A DNA stretch of 64,000 nucleotides from assembly GCF_040548735.1 (NCBI RefSeq), contig NZ_JBEPSD010000002.1:310001-374000 (forward strand), in the 5' to 3' direction. The position numbers and the translations under genes are program-made. Numbering within the stretch: the first letter of the stretch is position 1; each line of letters starts with the position of its first letter. A model generated the notes under the pieces. The model worked only from the letters and a program-made list of their open reading frames with translations, made no database searches and was not told the DNA's origin. Source of the stretch: Rhodanobacter soli. GTDB lineage: Bacteria; Pseudomonadota; Gammaproteobacteria; Xanthomonadales; Rhodanobacteraceae. This document shows positions 28,120 to 36,766 of the stretch, one piece after another.

Positions 28120-30423
28120 TTACCGTTTCAGTAACGCGGTCAGTTGGTCGAGCTGCGCACGATAGCCGTCAAGCACCTTCGCGGTGTCCACGGCGTAATG
28201 ATCGGCTTCACCCCATCGACGTGACTCCAGCGCCTCGCGCACGCCGGGCACGGTCTTCACCTCGTAGCCGGTGAGCATGCCGGGGGCGTAGATCATGTGC
28301 TTGAACCAGGCACGCCCAGGCAGGCCGGATGGGTCGGTGAGACGCTGCTCCATGCTGCCGATCAAGCGGTCCAGTTGCTGCCGCTGTGCCGCGGCCAGGT
28401 CGAAGCCGGCGGCGGCACGCTTGTCGTAGGCGGCCTGGTAGGCCTTGGCACTTTGCGCGAGCTGTTTCGCCGCCCGGTCGAGCGGGGCGAGGTCGATCGC
28501 CGGCATGTCGGAGTCGCGCGCGGGCGGAGCGACCGGCCGGATCGGGTCGGCGTCGAGTGCGAACGCGTGGCCGTCAAGCAACTTGTGCTGCTGTTCGGTG
28601 GCCTTGCGGGTGCTGTCCACCAGCTTGTGCAGTTCGCCGACGTAGCGGTCGAGCGTGCGGCTGAAGTCGCCGAAGCGCAGCGGCAGCACGTCGGCGTTGG
28701 CCGTGCGCAGCACGACGTGGCCGGCGACCTTGGCCAGCGCCACGCCGTATTCGAAGCTCGGGTCGCCGAAGCGGACGTAATGGTCGAACGAGTCGTAGCG
28801 CGAGTGGTAGATGCCGCCATTGTCGTCCTCGCCGCCGAAGCCGAGATCCAGCGAGGCGATGCCGAGGTGTTCCAGGAACGCGCTGTAATCCGAGCCCGAG
28901 CCCAGCGCCCCGATCGGCAGGTCGCCGCCGGCCGCCGCCAGCTTGGCGATGGTCTTGGCTTCCGGCTTGGCGTCCTTGTTGCTGCCGTCCACCAGCATGT
29001 GCGCGCGCAGGCGTTCGCGCACGCTGACGTGGGTTTCCGGATCGGTCACGCCGGCGGCCACCTGGTTGACCAGGTGCTGCAGCGAGTGGCTGCCACCGGC
29101 GCCGAGGAAGCCGCGGCCGTTGGTGTCGGAATTGACGTACAGCACGGCCTTCTGCTGCAGCTCGGCGGCGTGCGTCTCGGCCCATTCGGTGGAGCCGAGC
29201 AGCCCCGGTTCCTCCCCGTCCCAACTGGCGTAGACCAGGGTGCGCTGCGGCCGCCAGCCCTGCTTGAGCAGGCCGCCGATGGCCTTGGCCTCGGCCATCA
29301 GCGCGATGTTGCCGGCCAGCGGGTCCCAGGCACCGAACACCCAGCCGTCATGGTGGTTGCCGCGCACGATCCACTGGTCCGGTTCGGTCGAGCCCTTGAT
29401 CGTGGCGATCACGTCGTAGACCGGTTGCTGGCCCCAGTTCGATTGCACGGTCATGTGCACGTTCGCCGTGCTCGGGCCGACGTGGTAGGTCAACGGCAGT
29501 GCGCCGCGCCAGCCGGCCGGCGCCACCGGGCCGGTCAGTGCCTGCAGCAACGGTGTGGCGTCGGCATAGGAGATCGGCAGCACCGGGATCTTCAGCAGCG
29601 TCGTCGTGTCCTTCAGCGGCAGGCGCTTGGCGCCCGCGATGGAACCCGTGCCGGGGGTCAGCGGATCGCCGGGATAGACCTGCATGTCGGCCACAGAACC
29701 GCGCTGCACGCCTTGCGCCGGACGCCAACCGCCTTGCGGATAGACGTCGCCCTTGGCGTAGCCGTCGTCATGCGGATCGGAGTAGATCAGGCAGCCGACC
29801 GCGCCATGCTGCTGCGCGAGCTTCGGTTTCAGCCCGCGCCAGCCGCCGCCGTAGCGGGTGAGCACGATCTTGCCGCGCACGTCGATGCCGCGCCGCGCCA
29901 GCTCCTTGTAGTCGTCCGGCATGCCGTAGTTGGCGTAGACCAGCGGTGCGCTGATGTCGCCATCGGCGCCGTAGACGTTGTAGGGCGGCAGGGCGCCGGC
30001 GAGGCTGGAGGTGGCATCGCCGGCGATGGCCGGCTCCTTCAGCATGGCGGTATAGGGCTTCGGCCCCAGCAGTTCCAGCGCCACCTTCTTCGGCGTGGGG
30101 TAGAGCACGTCGAAGGTCTCGATGTGCGCATCCCAGCCCCATTCGCGGAACTTCGCCAGCATGAACTCGGCATTCGCCCTGTCGTGCGGCGAACCGACCT
30201 GGTTGGGCTGCGACGACATCTGCTTGAGCCAGCTGCGCAGCTCAGCGGGATCTAGCTGGGCGTCGAAGCGCCGTTCGAGGTCTTGTTCGGTGGTCGCTGC
30301 GGTGGCGCTGAAGCCAAACAGGGGGCCGTCATCGGCGTGGCCGGGTGCGTTGGCGGCGGCGACGGCGAAGGTCGCCAGCAGGCAGGGCAGGGTCAGCAGA
30401 GGCCGTATCGCGTATCGGATCAT
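28120..30423 (-). CDS. Exported M28 peptidase, glutamate carboxypeptidase II (PSMA)-like
   Basis: A 767-residue protein with signal peptide (LLTLPCLLATFAVAAANA), PA domain (ISAPLVYANYGMPDDYKELA), M28 domain and C-terminal transferrin-receptor-like dimerisation domain (from about residue 600). Zinc-site motifs are GNHHDGWVFGAWDPLAG (about residue 360), WDGEEPGLLGSTEW and GSGSDYSAFLEHLGIA. The order and length match glutamate carboxypeptidase II, which removes C-terminal Glu from peptides, though specificity is uncertain. The ATG at 30423 is spaced properly from AGGGGGA; ATG 30432 overlaps the upstream stop as ATGA but lacks spacing. It forms an operon with the gene upstream at 30429-31850. Confidence 0.92.
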   Translation of the reverse strand: MIRYAIRPLLTLPCLLATFAVAAANAPGHADDGPLFGFSATAATTEQDLERRFDAQLDPAELRSWLKQMSSQPNQVGSPHDRANAEFMLAKFREWGWDAHIETFDVLYPTPKKVALELLGPKPYTAMLKEPAIAGDATSSLAGALPPYNVYGADGDISAPLVYANYGMPDDYKELARRGIDVRGKIVLTRYGGGWRGLKPKLAQQHGAVGCLIYSDPHDDGYAKGDVYPQGGWRPAQGVQRGSVADMQVYPGDPLTPGTGSIAGAKRLPLKDTTTLLKIPVLPISYADATPLLQALTGPVAPAGWRGALPLTYHVGPSTANVHMTVQSNWGQQPVYDVIATIKGSTEPDQWIVRGNHHDGWVFGAWDPLAGNIALMAEAKAIGGLLKQGWRPQRTLVYASWDGEEPGLLGSTEWAETHAAELQQKAVLYVNSDTNGRGFLGAGGSHSLQHLVNQVAAGVTDPETHVSVRERLRAHMLVDGSNKDAKPEAKTIAKLAAAGGDLPIGALGSGSDYSAFLEHLGIASLDLGFGGEDDNGGIYHSRYDSFDHYVRFGDPSFEYGVALAKVAGHVVLRTANADVLPLRFGDFSRTLDRYVGELHKLVDSTRKATEQQHKLLDGHAFALDADPIRPVAPPARDSDMPAIDLAPLDRAAKQLAQSAKAYQAAYDKRAAAGFDLAAAQRQQLDRLIGSMEQRLTDPSGLPGRAWFKHMIYAPGMLTGYEVKTVPGVREALESRRWGEADHYAVDTAKVLDGYRAQLDQLTALLKR

Positions 30424-30428
30424 TTGGG

Positions 30429-31850
30429 TCATTCCCCCTGGATGGTGGTGGCGGATTCCGCCGGCGGCGCCGGCTGAGGCGGATCGGCAAGGTCGGATAG
30501 CCGGGCCGCATTCCTGCCCCGGATGGTGACGTCCCGGGCGAAGAGCAGGCGCGCATCCGCATCCGTGTAGGTCAGCCTGTACTTGCCGGGGCGCAGGTAG
30601 AGCACGCTGCGGGGTTCGACCAGGCCGTTGCTGATGCGGTCGCTGGTGACCGCGTTCAACGGGACCGGGTCGAGTACCAGGCGATCGGCGGGAATCGCGT
30701 CGCTGCCCTCGCCGGCATAACGCGCCTCGACCATGCACGGATAGGTATGGTTGCATCGTTCGCCACTAACGAGGTACGGCTTGCGGCTGCCGCCGAGATC
30801 GAGCCACGTGGGTCGGCCGCGGTTGAGCGCCTGTGGCGGGAAGAACACGCTGACGTCATAGCCCGGGCGCAGCGACCACGGCCGGCCCTTCCTGCCCACG
30901 AACACGATCGGTGCCTTGGGCTGCAATTGCTGCATCACCGCGGCGTAGTCGGGGTGGTCGTCGCTGGCCGACGGATGGGGATACAGCATGGTCTGCTCCA
31001 CTGTGAGCGGGTCGATGCCGCTGAGCTTGTGCAGGTGCTGGGCCATCGTGGAACCACCCAGATAGGCGCCCGATTCCTGGATGTGCGCGTAACCGGCGTC
31101 GACCACCAGCCGCGCCTTCGGATCGTTCTTGAATACCTGGCGATAGAGGTTGCGGGCCTGCTCGGCCTCGCGGGCATCGCCGCCGGCATCGGAGAGCGCT
31201 TCGTAGGCGACCACCTTGAAGCCCAGCTTCAGGGCGGTGCGCACCATCTCGGCGCAGATCGGTTCCTGGGTATAGAAGCCGCTGTCGGCGACCGGATAGC
31301 CACGCGCCTGCAGCCCAGTATCGGTCTGGTAAAGCGTCTCGGCGGCGAAATAGTCGAAACCCTCCGCGCGCAGCTTGCCCAGCAGCTGCACGGTCAGCGT
31401 GCGGGTGAGCGGTACGTTGTGCGCCTCGTTGAAGAACACCGCGCGGTAGTTCCTGGCCAGTTCGGGAATCGCCTCCAGCGCCGGCCTGGCACGGTAGTCG
31501 GAGTTGTCCAGCGGCGAGGGGCGGTCGTCCGGCTGCGCGGGCTGCTTGATCGAGAAGCTGGCTGCGGCGTCCGGATAGTCGCCGATGAAGCTCTGGTACC
31601 AGCTCAGGTACTGGCCAAAGATGATGTGGAAGGCGGGGTCCGGGTTGGTGGCGTAGGGATAGCGCATCACCTGGTACTGGGCCAGCAGGCTCCTGTGCTT
31701 GTTGGCTTCGCGCATGATCTGCTCGGACTTCTGCGAAGCGGCGACCTGTTCCGCCTGCCATTGGGCGGCCGACTGCGCATGGCCCGGCAGGCCGGGCAGG
31801 AACAGTCCAAGTGCAAGGCCGAGCACGGGGAAGAGGGGGCGGCTTGGCAT
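30429..31850 (-). CDS. Exported ChaN/erythromycin-esterase-like protein of unknown function
   Basis: A 473-residue protein with a signal peptide (PVLGLALGLFLPGLPGHA-QS). The central part (RAVFFNEAHNVPLTRTLTVQ, DYFAAETLY, GFKVVAYEA, ARLVVDAGYAHIQE) resembles the EreA/ChaN-like fold, in which a conserved Glu-x-His near the first strand and a late His form a metal or substrate site. Here those are NEAH and GYAH. The C-terminal domain (about 330-473) is beta-rich and Pro-rich. It is not clearly an antibiotic esterase. Its stop overlaps the start region of the PSMA-like peptidase gene, so both are expressed together. Confidence 0.6.
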   Translation of the reverse strand: MPSRPLFPVLGLALGLFLPGLPGHAQSAAQWQAEQVAASQKSEQIMREANKHRSLLAQYQVMRYPYATNPDPAFHIIFGQYLSWYQSFIGDYPDAAASFSIKQPAQPDDRPSPLDNSDYRARPALEAIPELARNYRAVFFNEAHNVPLTRTLTVQLLGKLRAEGFDYFAAETLYQTDTGLQARGYPVADSGFYTQEPICAEMVRTALKLGFKVVAYEALSDAGGDAREAEQARNLYRQVFKNDPKARLVVDAGYAHIQESGAYLGGSTMAQHLHKLSGIDPLTVEQTMLYPHPSASDDHPDYAAVMQQLQPKAPIVFVGRKGRPWSLRPGYDVSVFFPPQALNRGRPTWLDLGGSRKPYLVSGERCNHTYPCMVEARYAGEGSDAIPADRLVLDPVPLNAVTSDRISNGLVEPRSVLYLRPGKYRLTYTDADARLLFARDVTIRGRNAARLSDLADPPQPAPPAESATTIQGE

Positions 31851-32081
31851 CGGGTTCTCCTGATACGGTGTTCGGGAGGTCGTCTGCCTGTTTTTACGGG
31901 CACGCGCAGGCTGTCGCGTGGCAGCACGCCGGAACGTGCGCGGATGGGCCAGCCGGGGTGGCATGGCCGCGGCCGAGCATGCAGCATGAACCGCGGTGGT
32001 GCCCCGTGCCAAGCGGCACAGGGCCATCGCCGCGATTCGGGAGCACAATCCGGGAACCCTTGCTCACTGAGGAGTACGACC

Positions 32082-32855
32082 ATGCGTCCCACTGTCCTTG
32101 CTGTGTTACTTGCCGTCGCCTTTCCTGCCGTGGCCCTGGCCCAGGCCGCGAACCCGCACGAAGAGGCGGTTTCCGCCGCGGTGCAGAAAGCGATCAATGA
32201 TCCGGCCCGCCATGCCGATCGTTCCGATGATGCCCACCGCAAGATCGGCGCGGTGATGATGTTCGCCGAAGTGAAGCCAGGCCAGAAGGTGCTGGAGCTG
32301 GTGCCGGGAAGCGGCTACTGGACGCGCGTGTTCAGCGCCATCGTCGGTCCGCAGGGACACGTCTACACGGTCTGGCCGGGCGAGATGGCGAAGTACTCCA
32401 GCAAGAGCCTTGCGGAATGGCAGAAGCTGGCCGCCACGCCGCATTACGCCAATGTCACCCTGTTGCAGCAGCCGGCGGCGCTGTTGAGCGCGCCGGAGCC
32501 GGTCGACCTGGTATTCACCGCACAGAACTACCACGACTACCATGACCCGTTCATGGGGCCGGTGGACATGGCCGGCTTCGACAAGCGGGTCTACGACGCG
32601 CTCAAGCCGGGCGGCCTGTTCGTGGTGATCGACCATGCGGCTCCGGCCGGCTCCGGCCTTGCCGATACCGACACCCTGCACCGCATCGATCCGGCGGTGG
32701 TGAAGAAGGAAGTGGAAGCGGCCGGTTTCGTGTTCGACGGCGAGAGCGACGCGCTGCGCAACCCGGCCGACCCGCACGACATCAAGGTGTTCGACAAGTC
32801 GATACGCGGCCACACCGACCAGTTCATCTACCGCTTCCGCAAGCCGGCGAAATAA
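32082..32855 (+). CDS. Exported class I SAM-dependent methyltransferase-like protein
   Basis: A 257-residue protein with a methyltransferase fold (VLELVPGSGYWTRVFSAIVG as motif I; PVDLVFTAQNYHDYHD; ALKPGGLFVVIDHAAP) behind an obvious signal peptide (VLAVLLAVAFPAVALA-QA). Exported methyltransferase-like proteins of this family are widespread in proteobacteria, yet SAM is not expected in the periplasm, so catalytic activity is doubtful. Motif I has Val-Pro in place of the usual Gly-Cys/Ala. GAGGAG (32069-32074) lies seven bases before ATG 32082. It diverges from the ChaN-like gene; the 231-base gap holds both promoters. Confidence 0.85.
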   Translation: MRPTVLAVLLAVAFPAVALAQAANPHEEAVSAAVQKAINDPARHADRSDDAHRKIGAVMMFAEVKPGQKVLELVPGSGYWTRVFSAIVGPQGHVYTVWPGEMAKYSSKSLAEWQKLAATPHYANVTLLQQPAALLSAPEPVDLVFTAQNYHDYHDPFMGPVDMAGFDKRVYDALKPGGLFVVIDHAAPAGSGLADTDTLHRIDPAVVKKEVEAAGFVFDGESDALRNPADPHDIKVFDKSIRGHTDQFIYRFRKPAK

Positions 32856-32983
32856 CCGCCCGCATCCCGGCGGGCTGCGCGCATGCGTCGCGCGGCCCGC
32901 TTGAGCTGCGACGGCGGTTGGCGGCACCATCGGGTTATCCATGCAGCCAGATCCACATCTGGCTCACGATGCCGAGGAGTGCC

Positions 32984-33172
32984 GTGAATCCCGTTGACCC
33001 CGCTGCCTTGTCCGCGCCTGATCCGGACGACCCGCCGCCGGTACGACCGACCGAGCCGGACGCCGCCGACTGCTGCGGCGAAGGTTGCGTGCGTTGCGTG
33101 TATGACGTCTACGAGGAAGCACTCGAGCGTTACGAGGCCGCACTGGCCGCGTGGCGTACCCGTCATCCCTGA
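32984..33172 (+). CDS. Small oxidoreductase-like domain protein
   Basis: A 62-residue protein carrying the short oxidoreductase-like N-terminal domain (PF09791-type): PTEPDAADCCGEGCVRCVYDVYEE, with the C-C-x2-C-x2-C cluster and the following Y-x-x-Y helix. The Pro-rich first 25 residues are typical. The start GTG at 32984 has GAGGAG four bases before it. Function is unknown; the four Cys may bind metal. It precedes a broken dimethylargininase gene. Confidence 0.8.
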   Translation: MNPVDPAALSAPDPDDPPPVRPTEPDAADCCGEGCVRCVYDVYEEALERYEAALAAWRTRHP

Positions 33173-33195
33173 GTTGCGTCCGCCGAGGAGGAGTC

Positions 33196-33344
33196 ATGAG
33201 GATCGCCGTGACCCGTGAGGTCAGTTCCGCCCCCGGTGGCTGCTCGACGCCGGTTTCCAGATGACGGCCGTCGACGTTTCCGGGTTGCGGCAAGCCGAAG
33301 GCGCGATGACCTTCTGCAGCCTGGTGTTTCACGCGCAGGAGTGA
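33196..33344 (+). pseudogene. Internally deleted dimethylargininase (DDAH) remnant
   Basis: ATG 33196, with GAGGAG before it, begins MRIAVTREVSSA, the usual start of bacterial dimethylarginine dimethylaminohydrolase. After about twelve codons the match ends and the frame soon stops (TGA 33262-33264). In another frame, from about 33234 to the TGA at 33342-33344, the sequence reads LLDAGFQMTAVDVSGLRQAE then GAMTFCSLVFHAQE, which is the DDAH C-terminus including the catalytic Cys region (T-x-C-S-L). About 200 central codons are missing and the junction is out of frame. So only the two ends of the gene survive. The ribosome site is intact. Confidence 0.75.
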
Positions 33345-33353
33345 GCCCAGGCG

Positions 33354-33824
33354 ATGCGCATCCACTATCGGCTCGCCGGCCCGCAGGACGCGATCGTGAT
33401 CGGCGTGTTGGCGCGACGGGTGACGCGGCGCTGGATCTTGCCGGATCAACCGGCCAGTGCGGCGCCGCCGCTGTTGCTGGGCATGAGCGCACGGGTGATC
33501 CGCAAGAAGATCCTGGCCGGCCAGCGCTTCCACCTGGCGTGGTGCGACGACGGGCGCCTGGTCGGGGTGGCCGCCATGCGCGAGGATTCCCACCTGTTCC
33601 AGTTCTTCGTCACGACCCGCATGCACGGTCACGGTATCGCACACCGGCTGTGGCAGCGCGCCATGCTTGATGCCGTGCGCCGCGCCGGCACGCGCCGCTT
33701 CACCCTGAATGCCTCGGCGATGGCGGTACCGGTGTACCTGCACTTTGGTTTTGTGCCCAGCGGGCCGCTGAAGGTCAGCGGTACCGGCCTGGTCGTTCAG
33801 CCCATGCACCTCGATCTGCCATGA
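33354..33824 (+). CDS. GNAT family N-acetyltransferase
   Basis: A 156-residue GNAT protein. The acetyl-CoA-binding region is HLFQFFVTTRMHGHGIAHRLWQRA, where R-x-x-G-x-G/A is present as RMHGHGIA, and the C-terminal beta-bulge is RFTLNASAMAVPVYLHFGF. Substrate unknown. It starts ten bases after the end of the DDAH remnant. Confidence 0.85.
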   Translation: MRIHYRLAGPQDAIVIGVLARRVTRRWILPDQPASAAPPLLLGMSARVIRKKILAGQRFHLAWCDDGRLVGVAAMREDSHLFQFFVTTRMHGHGIAHRLWQRAMLDAVRRAGTRRFTLNASAMAVPVYLHFGFVPSGPLKVSGTGLVVQPMHLDLP

Positions 33825-33888
33825 TGAAAACGGCGAAGGGATGCCTGGCGGATTCCTGCACTGCAACGATCGACGGGAGGATGGACAC

Positions 33889-34602
33889 ATGGGCGGGAGC
33901 GATGAAACCACGGCCACGGGCAAGATGATCCGTTTTGCCCACCTGCGCTGGCTGGTACGGATCATCCGGCACCCTTCGGCGATCCTGCTGCTGGTGCAGT
34001 TGATCGGCCTGCTGCTGTATCCGTTCATCGAACACACGCGCCCGGCGCGGGCGCTGTTTGGCGCGTTCGGCGTGCTGGTGCTGGGCCTGGCGATCTCGAT
34101 GGTGCGGCGCACGCGCGGGCGTGCCTGGATCAGCGCCTGCATCGCGCTGCCGGCGGTGCTGTTCAACGTGCTCGACCTGACCATGGACATGCCGGAACTG
34201 CGGCCGTGGTGGGCAGCGCTGGAGGCGATGTTCTATTTCTACGCGGCCGGGTGCCTGATCAGCTACATGCTGGCGGACCGCCGCGCCACCACCGACGAAC
34301 TGTTTGCCGCTGGCGCCACGTTCACCCTGCTGGTGTGGGCGTTTACCTATGTATTCGTGTTGTGCCAGACCCTGCAGCCAGGCTGCTTCTCCGCTGCGGT
34401 CGACCCGCATGAGGCGCGCAGCTGGACCGAGCTGCTGTTCCTCAGCTTCGCGCTGCTGTCCAGTACCGGCATCGGCGACGTCATTCCGATCACCGTGCAT
34501 GCCCGTGCGGTGGCCAGCCTGGAGATGTTCGTGGGAGTGATGTACGTCGCGCTGGTGGTGTCGCGGCTGATCGGGTTGACCCTGCTGCGTCGCGGCGAAT
34601 AG
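33889..34602 (+). CDS. Two-pore-less potassium channel family membrane protein
   Basis: A 237-residue inner-membrane protein with six hydrophobic segments, e.g. AILLLVQLIGLLLYPFIEHT, ALFGAFGVLVLGLAISMV and the final MFVGVMYVALVVSRLIGLTL. The pore loop ELLFLSFALLSSTGIGDVIP has the K-channel filter shape, TGIGD instead of TVGYGD. This resembles Ion_trans_2 family members without regulatory C-terminal domain. Ion selectivity cannot be deduced because the Tyr is replaced by Ile. ATG 33889 has GGGAGG eight bases before it. Confidence 0.8.
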   Translation: MGGSDETTATGKMIRFAHLRWLVRIIRHPSAILLLVQLIGLLLYPFIEHTRPARALFGAFGVLVLGLAISMVRRTRGRAWISACIALPAVLFNVLDLTMDMPELRPWWAALEAMFYFYAAGCLISYMLADRRATTDELFAAGATFTLLVWAFTYVFVLCQTLQPGCFSAAVDPHEARSWTELLFLSFALLSSTGIGDVIPITVHARAVASLEMFVGVMYVALVVSRLIGLTLLRRGE

Positions 34603-34624
34603 CCGGGCGGGATCTGCGGGCCGC

Positions 34625-35662
34625 TCAGGTGCTTTTCGATACGGGAAAGCTGCGCCGGAGATCCTGCTGGCAACGCGCGATCAGGGGCGGCGCGAAGACA
34701 CCGGGCCAGCTTTGGCTGAGGTCCGGGTTGTCGGTGAGCCGTTCGTGTTCGATCAACAGCTGGGCCATCGCCAACCGATCGGCTACGGAAAGCGCTTTGC
34801 CCAATGCCGAGGCCGCCGGTGCTGCCGGCGCCTGGCATTCCGTCATCGCATCGATCACGCGCGGCGGCAGCTCCCAGTGTTGCGCAACCTGCAGCGAAAG
34901 CCGTGCGGCGAGCCTGGCGCAGTTGGCGAGAAAGCCTGGCGATGGCGGCACGGTGTCGCCGGCGGGCTTCAGTAGATCCAGCAGGCGTATCACGGCGCCG
35001 TCGCCGGTGTGGGAGACGATACCGGCCAGATAGGCCTCGAACGCGTCGCAGCCGTTGTTCCTGCCGAGCCAGGCGCAGGCATGGGCGCAACGCTCGGCGT
35101 GATGCCACAGGCGTTCGCCGGCAGCGTGGCCCGGCGCACCGGTATTGGATTGCAGGATGGGTTTCATCACGTGCTGGGTAAGGACCCGGCGCAAACCGTC
35201 CTGGCCCAGCACCACCACCGCCTGCTGCAGGCTGGTAATCGGCTGCGCCGCGCGGTAATGCACGCTGCCGGTGACCCGCATGATCTCGCCGACCATCAGG
35301 GGGTCGCGGCCGATCAGCCTGGCCAGCTCGCCGCCGCCGGCGTTGTCGTTCTTCAGGGCGCGCAGCAATTGCGGCAACACCGTCGGCAGGCGGGGCAGGC
35401 TGCGCATGTCGAAGCGAGTGCTGAGCAGTTCCAGCCGTTTGAGCGTGGCGAGCTCGAAAGCGCTGAGTCCATCGGCTTCGCTGTCGGGAACACCGAGTAC
35501 GAAGCGATGGAACCGACCCTCGATTTCCGCCAGCGGTAGTGCCGATGGAGCGGCGGGCGCCATCGGAGGGGCGCGCACGGACGTCAGGGCGGCTGGCTGC
35601 GCGCGATTCGCTGACACCGTTGGTTTCCGGCTGCGAAAAATGCGCCGCCACATGTTCCCCAT
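34625..35662 (-). CDS. HDOD domain-containing protein
   Basis: A 345-residue soluble protein. After a basic, disordered N-terminus (about 45 residues) lies an HDOD domain: LPRLPTVLPQLLRAL, ELARLIGRDPLMVGEIMRV, ITSLQQAVVVLGQDGLRRVL. The domain continues with YLAGIVSHTGDGAVIRLLDLL. HDOD proteins are HD-GYP relatives lacking catalytic residues and act in signalling, often with c-di-GMP and motility systems. No receiver or GGDEF domain is attached. It converges on the channel gene. Confidence 0.87.
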   Translation of the reverse strand: MGNMWRRIFRSRKPTVSANRAQPAALTSVRAPPMAPAAPSALPLAEIEGRFHRFVLGVPDSEADGLSAFELATLKRLELLSTRFDMRSLPRLPTVLPQLLRALKNDNAGGGELARLIGRDPLMVGEIMRVTGSVHYRAAQPITSLQQAVVVLGQDGLRRVLTQHVMKPILQSNTGAPGHAAGERLWHHAERCAHACAWLGRNNGCDAFEAYLAGIVSHTGDGAVIRLLDLLKPAGDTVPPSPGFLANCARLAARLSLQVAQHWELPPRVIDAMTECQAPAAPAASALGKALSVADRLAMAQLLIEHERLTDNPDLSQSWPGVFAPPLIARCQQDLRRSFPVSKST

Positions 35663-35850
35663 ATTCCGTGCCCCTCGTCCCGGCGCGCCGGCTCCCGGGC
35701 GACCCGTCTCGAAATATCGGCAGCGGGCGGGGAAAGTTTAGCGAAGGGGGAGGCAGCCGGTTCCGGTCTGCCGGTACGGCCGGCAGCATCGCCGGGCAAC
35801 CGGCCGTGATCCGGGGCTGCCTCCGTGTCGCGGTGCGTAAGGGCCTGGGC

Positions 35851-35952
35851 TTACTTGTTCTTTTTCTTTTCCTGCTTGGCGGCCTTCTTTTCCTTCATGG
35901 TCTTGGCCGGCTTCTTCTTCTCGCTCTTCTTCGAGTCCATACCCTTGCTCAT
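35851..35952 (-). CDS. Lysine-rich 33-residue protein
   Basis: A 33-residue protein, MSKGMDSKKSEKKKPAKTMK followed by EKKAAKQEKKKNK, with 17 Lys. The ATG at 35952 has GGAGA five bases upstream. Short Lys-rich proteins with this MSKGMDSKK start recur in Xanthomonadales, so it is probably a real gene although very short. Likely nucleic-acid-binding or unstructured; no function known. Confidence 0.7.
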   Translation of the reverse strand: MSKGMDSKKSEKKKPAKTMKEKKAAKQEKKKNK

Positions 35953-36043
35953 GCTGTTCTCCGCGGTGTGGTGGGTGACTGTGACGCACAGGCAAGTCTA
36001 AGCCGTTCCGCCGGCCAGGGGGTAAGGCGGCCGGCAGCCTGGG

Positions 36044-36766
36044 TCAGATGCGTTCGTGCGGGGCGAGATAGCGCCATTGCCCCGGCGGCAGCTTCGCCAG
36101 CGGGATGCGACCCACGCGCAGGCATTTCATCGCCAGCACCTTCAGGCCGACCGCGTTGCACATCGGCTCGATCTGGCTCGGCTGCAACACCTTGAACGCG
36201 AAACGCAGGCGCTGCTCGCTCTGCCAGCTGACCTTGATCGGCGGCATCGCGTAGTTGTTGAAGCGCAGGCCGTGGTTGAGCAGGGCCAATCCGTTCGGGA
36301 TCAATGCACCGCTGACCTCGACCACGAACTCCTGTTCGATCCGGTCGATGTCCTCGGTGAGCTTGCGGGTGACGCGCCAGTCCTGGGTGAAGATCAGCAG
36401 GCCGCTGGCCTGGGTCGGCAGCGCCAACGGCGTGGTGAGCCGCTGCATATGCCGCTTCAACGGGCGTACGCCGGAACCGTCGTCGGGCCAGCGTGTCTGC
36501 GGGGTGACCAGTGCGCTGGCCGGATTCGGGCCGTTGCCGGCGTCGTAGCCGGCCGGCTTGTGCAACACCAGGGTGGCCGCTTCGGCGGGCGCCAGTTTGG
36601 CCTGCGGATCGAGTTCGACGCGCTGCGCGTCGACCATGAACTGCGGTTCCTCCACCACGACGCCGTCGACCCGCACCCAGCCGCCCTCGATGTACTGCTC
36701 GGCCTCGCGCCGCGAGCACTGGGCCAGCGCGACGACACGTTTGGCGAGGCGGACGGGGTCGGTCAT
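36044..36766 (-). CDS. RluF/RsuA-type pseudouridine synthase homologue lacking the catalytic Asp
   Basis: A 240-residue protein with an S4 RNA-binding domain ([21 protein letters not shown]) and a pseudouridine-synthase-like domain starting at [14 protein letters not shown]. In active members the second motif reads GRLDxxSxGLL with the catalytic Asp. Here the aligned stretch is [16 protein letters not shown], so the Asp is Pro and the Arg is Ala. The later R-Q-I-R-R-M motif is SQIEPM. The fold and C-terminus ([20 protein letters not shown]) are otherwise preserved. It probably binds RNA without isomerising uridine, or is losing function. ATG 36766 chosen by domain start. Confidence 0.8.
   Translation of the reverse strand: MTDPVRLAKRVVALAQCSRREAEQYIEGGWVRVDGVVVEEPQFMVDAQRVELDPQAKLAPAEAATLVLHKPAGYDAGNGPNPASALVTPQTRWPDDGSGVRPLKRHMQRLTTPLALPTQASGLLIFTQDWRVTRKLTEDIDRIEQEFVVEVSGALIPNGLALLNHGLRFNNYAMPPIKVSWQSEQRLRFAFKVLQPSQIEPMCNAVGLKVLAMKCLRVGRIPLAKLPPGQWRYLAPHERI

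Noticed and set aside
28297-30255. A 652-codon plus-strand frame opposite the PSMA-like peptidase
   Set aside because: Shadow frame; the opposite strand has zinc-site motifs and a signal peptide.
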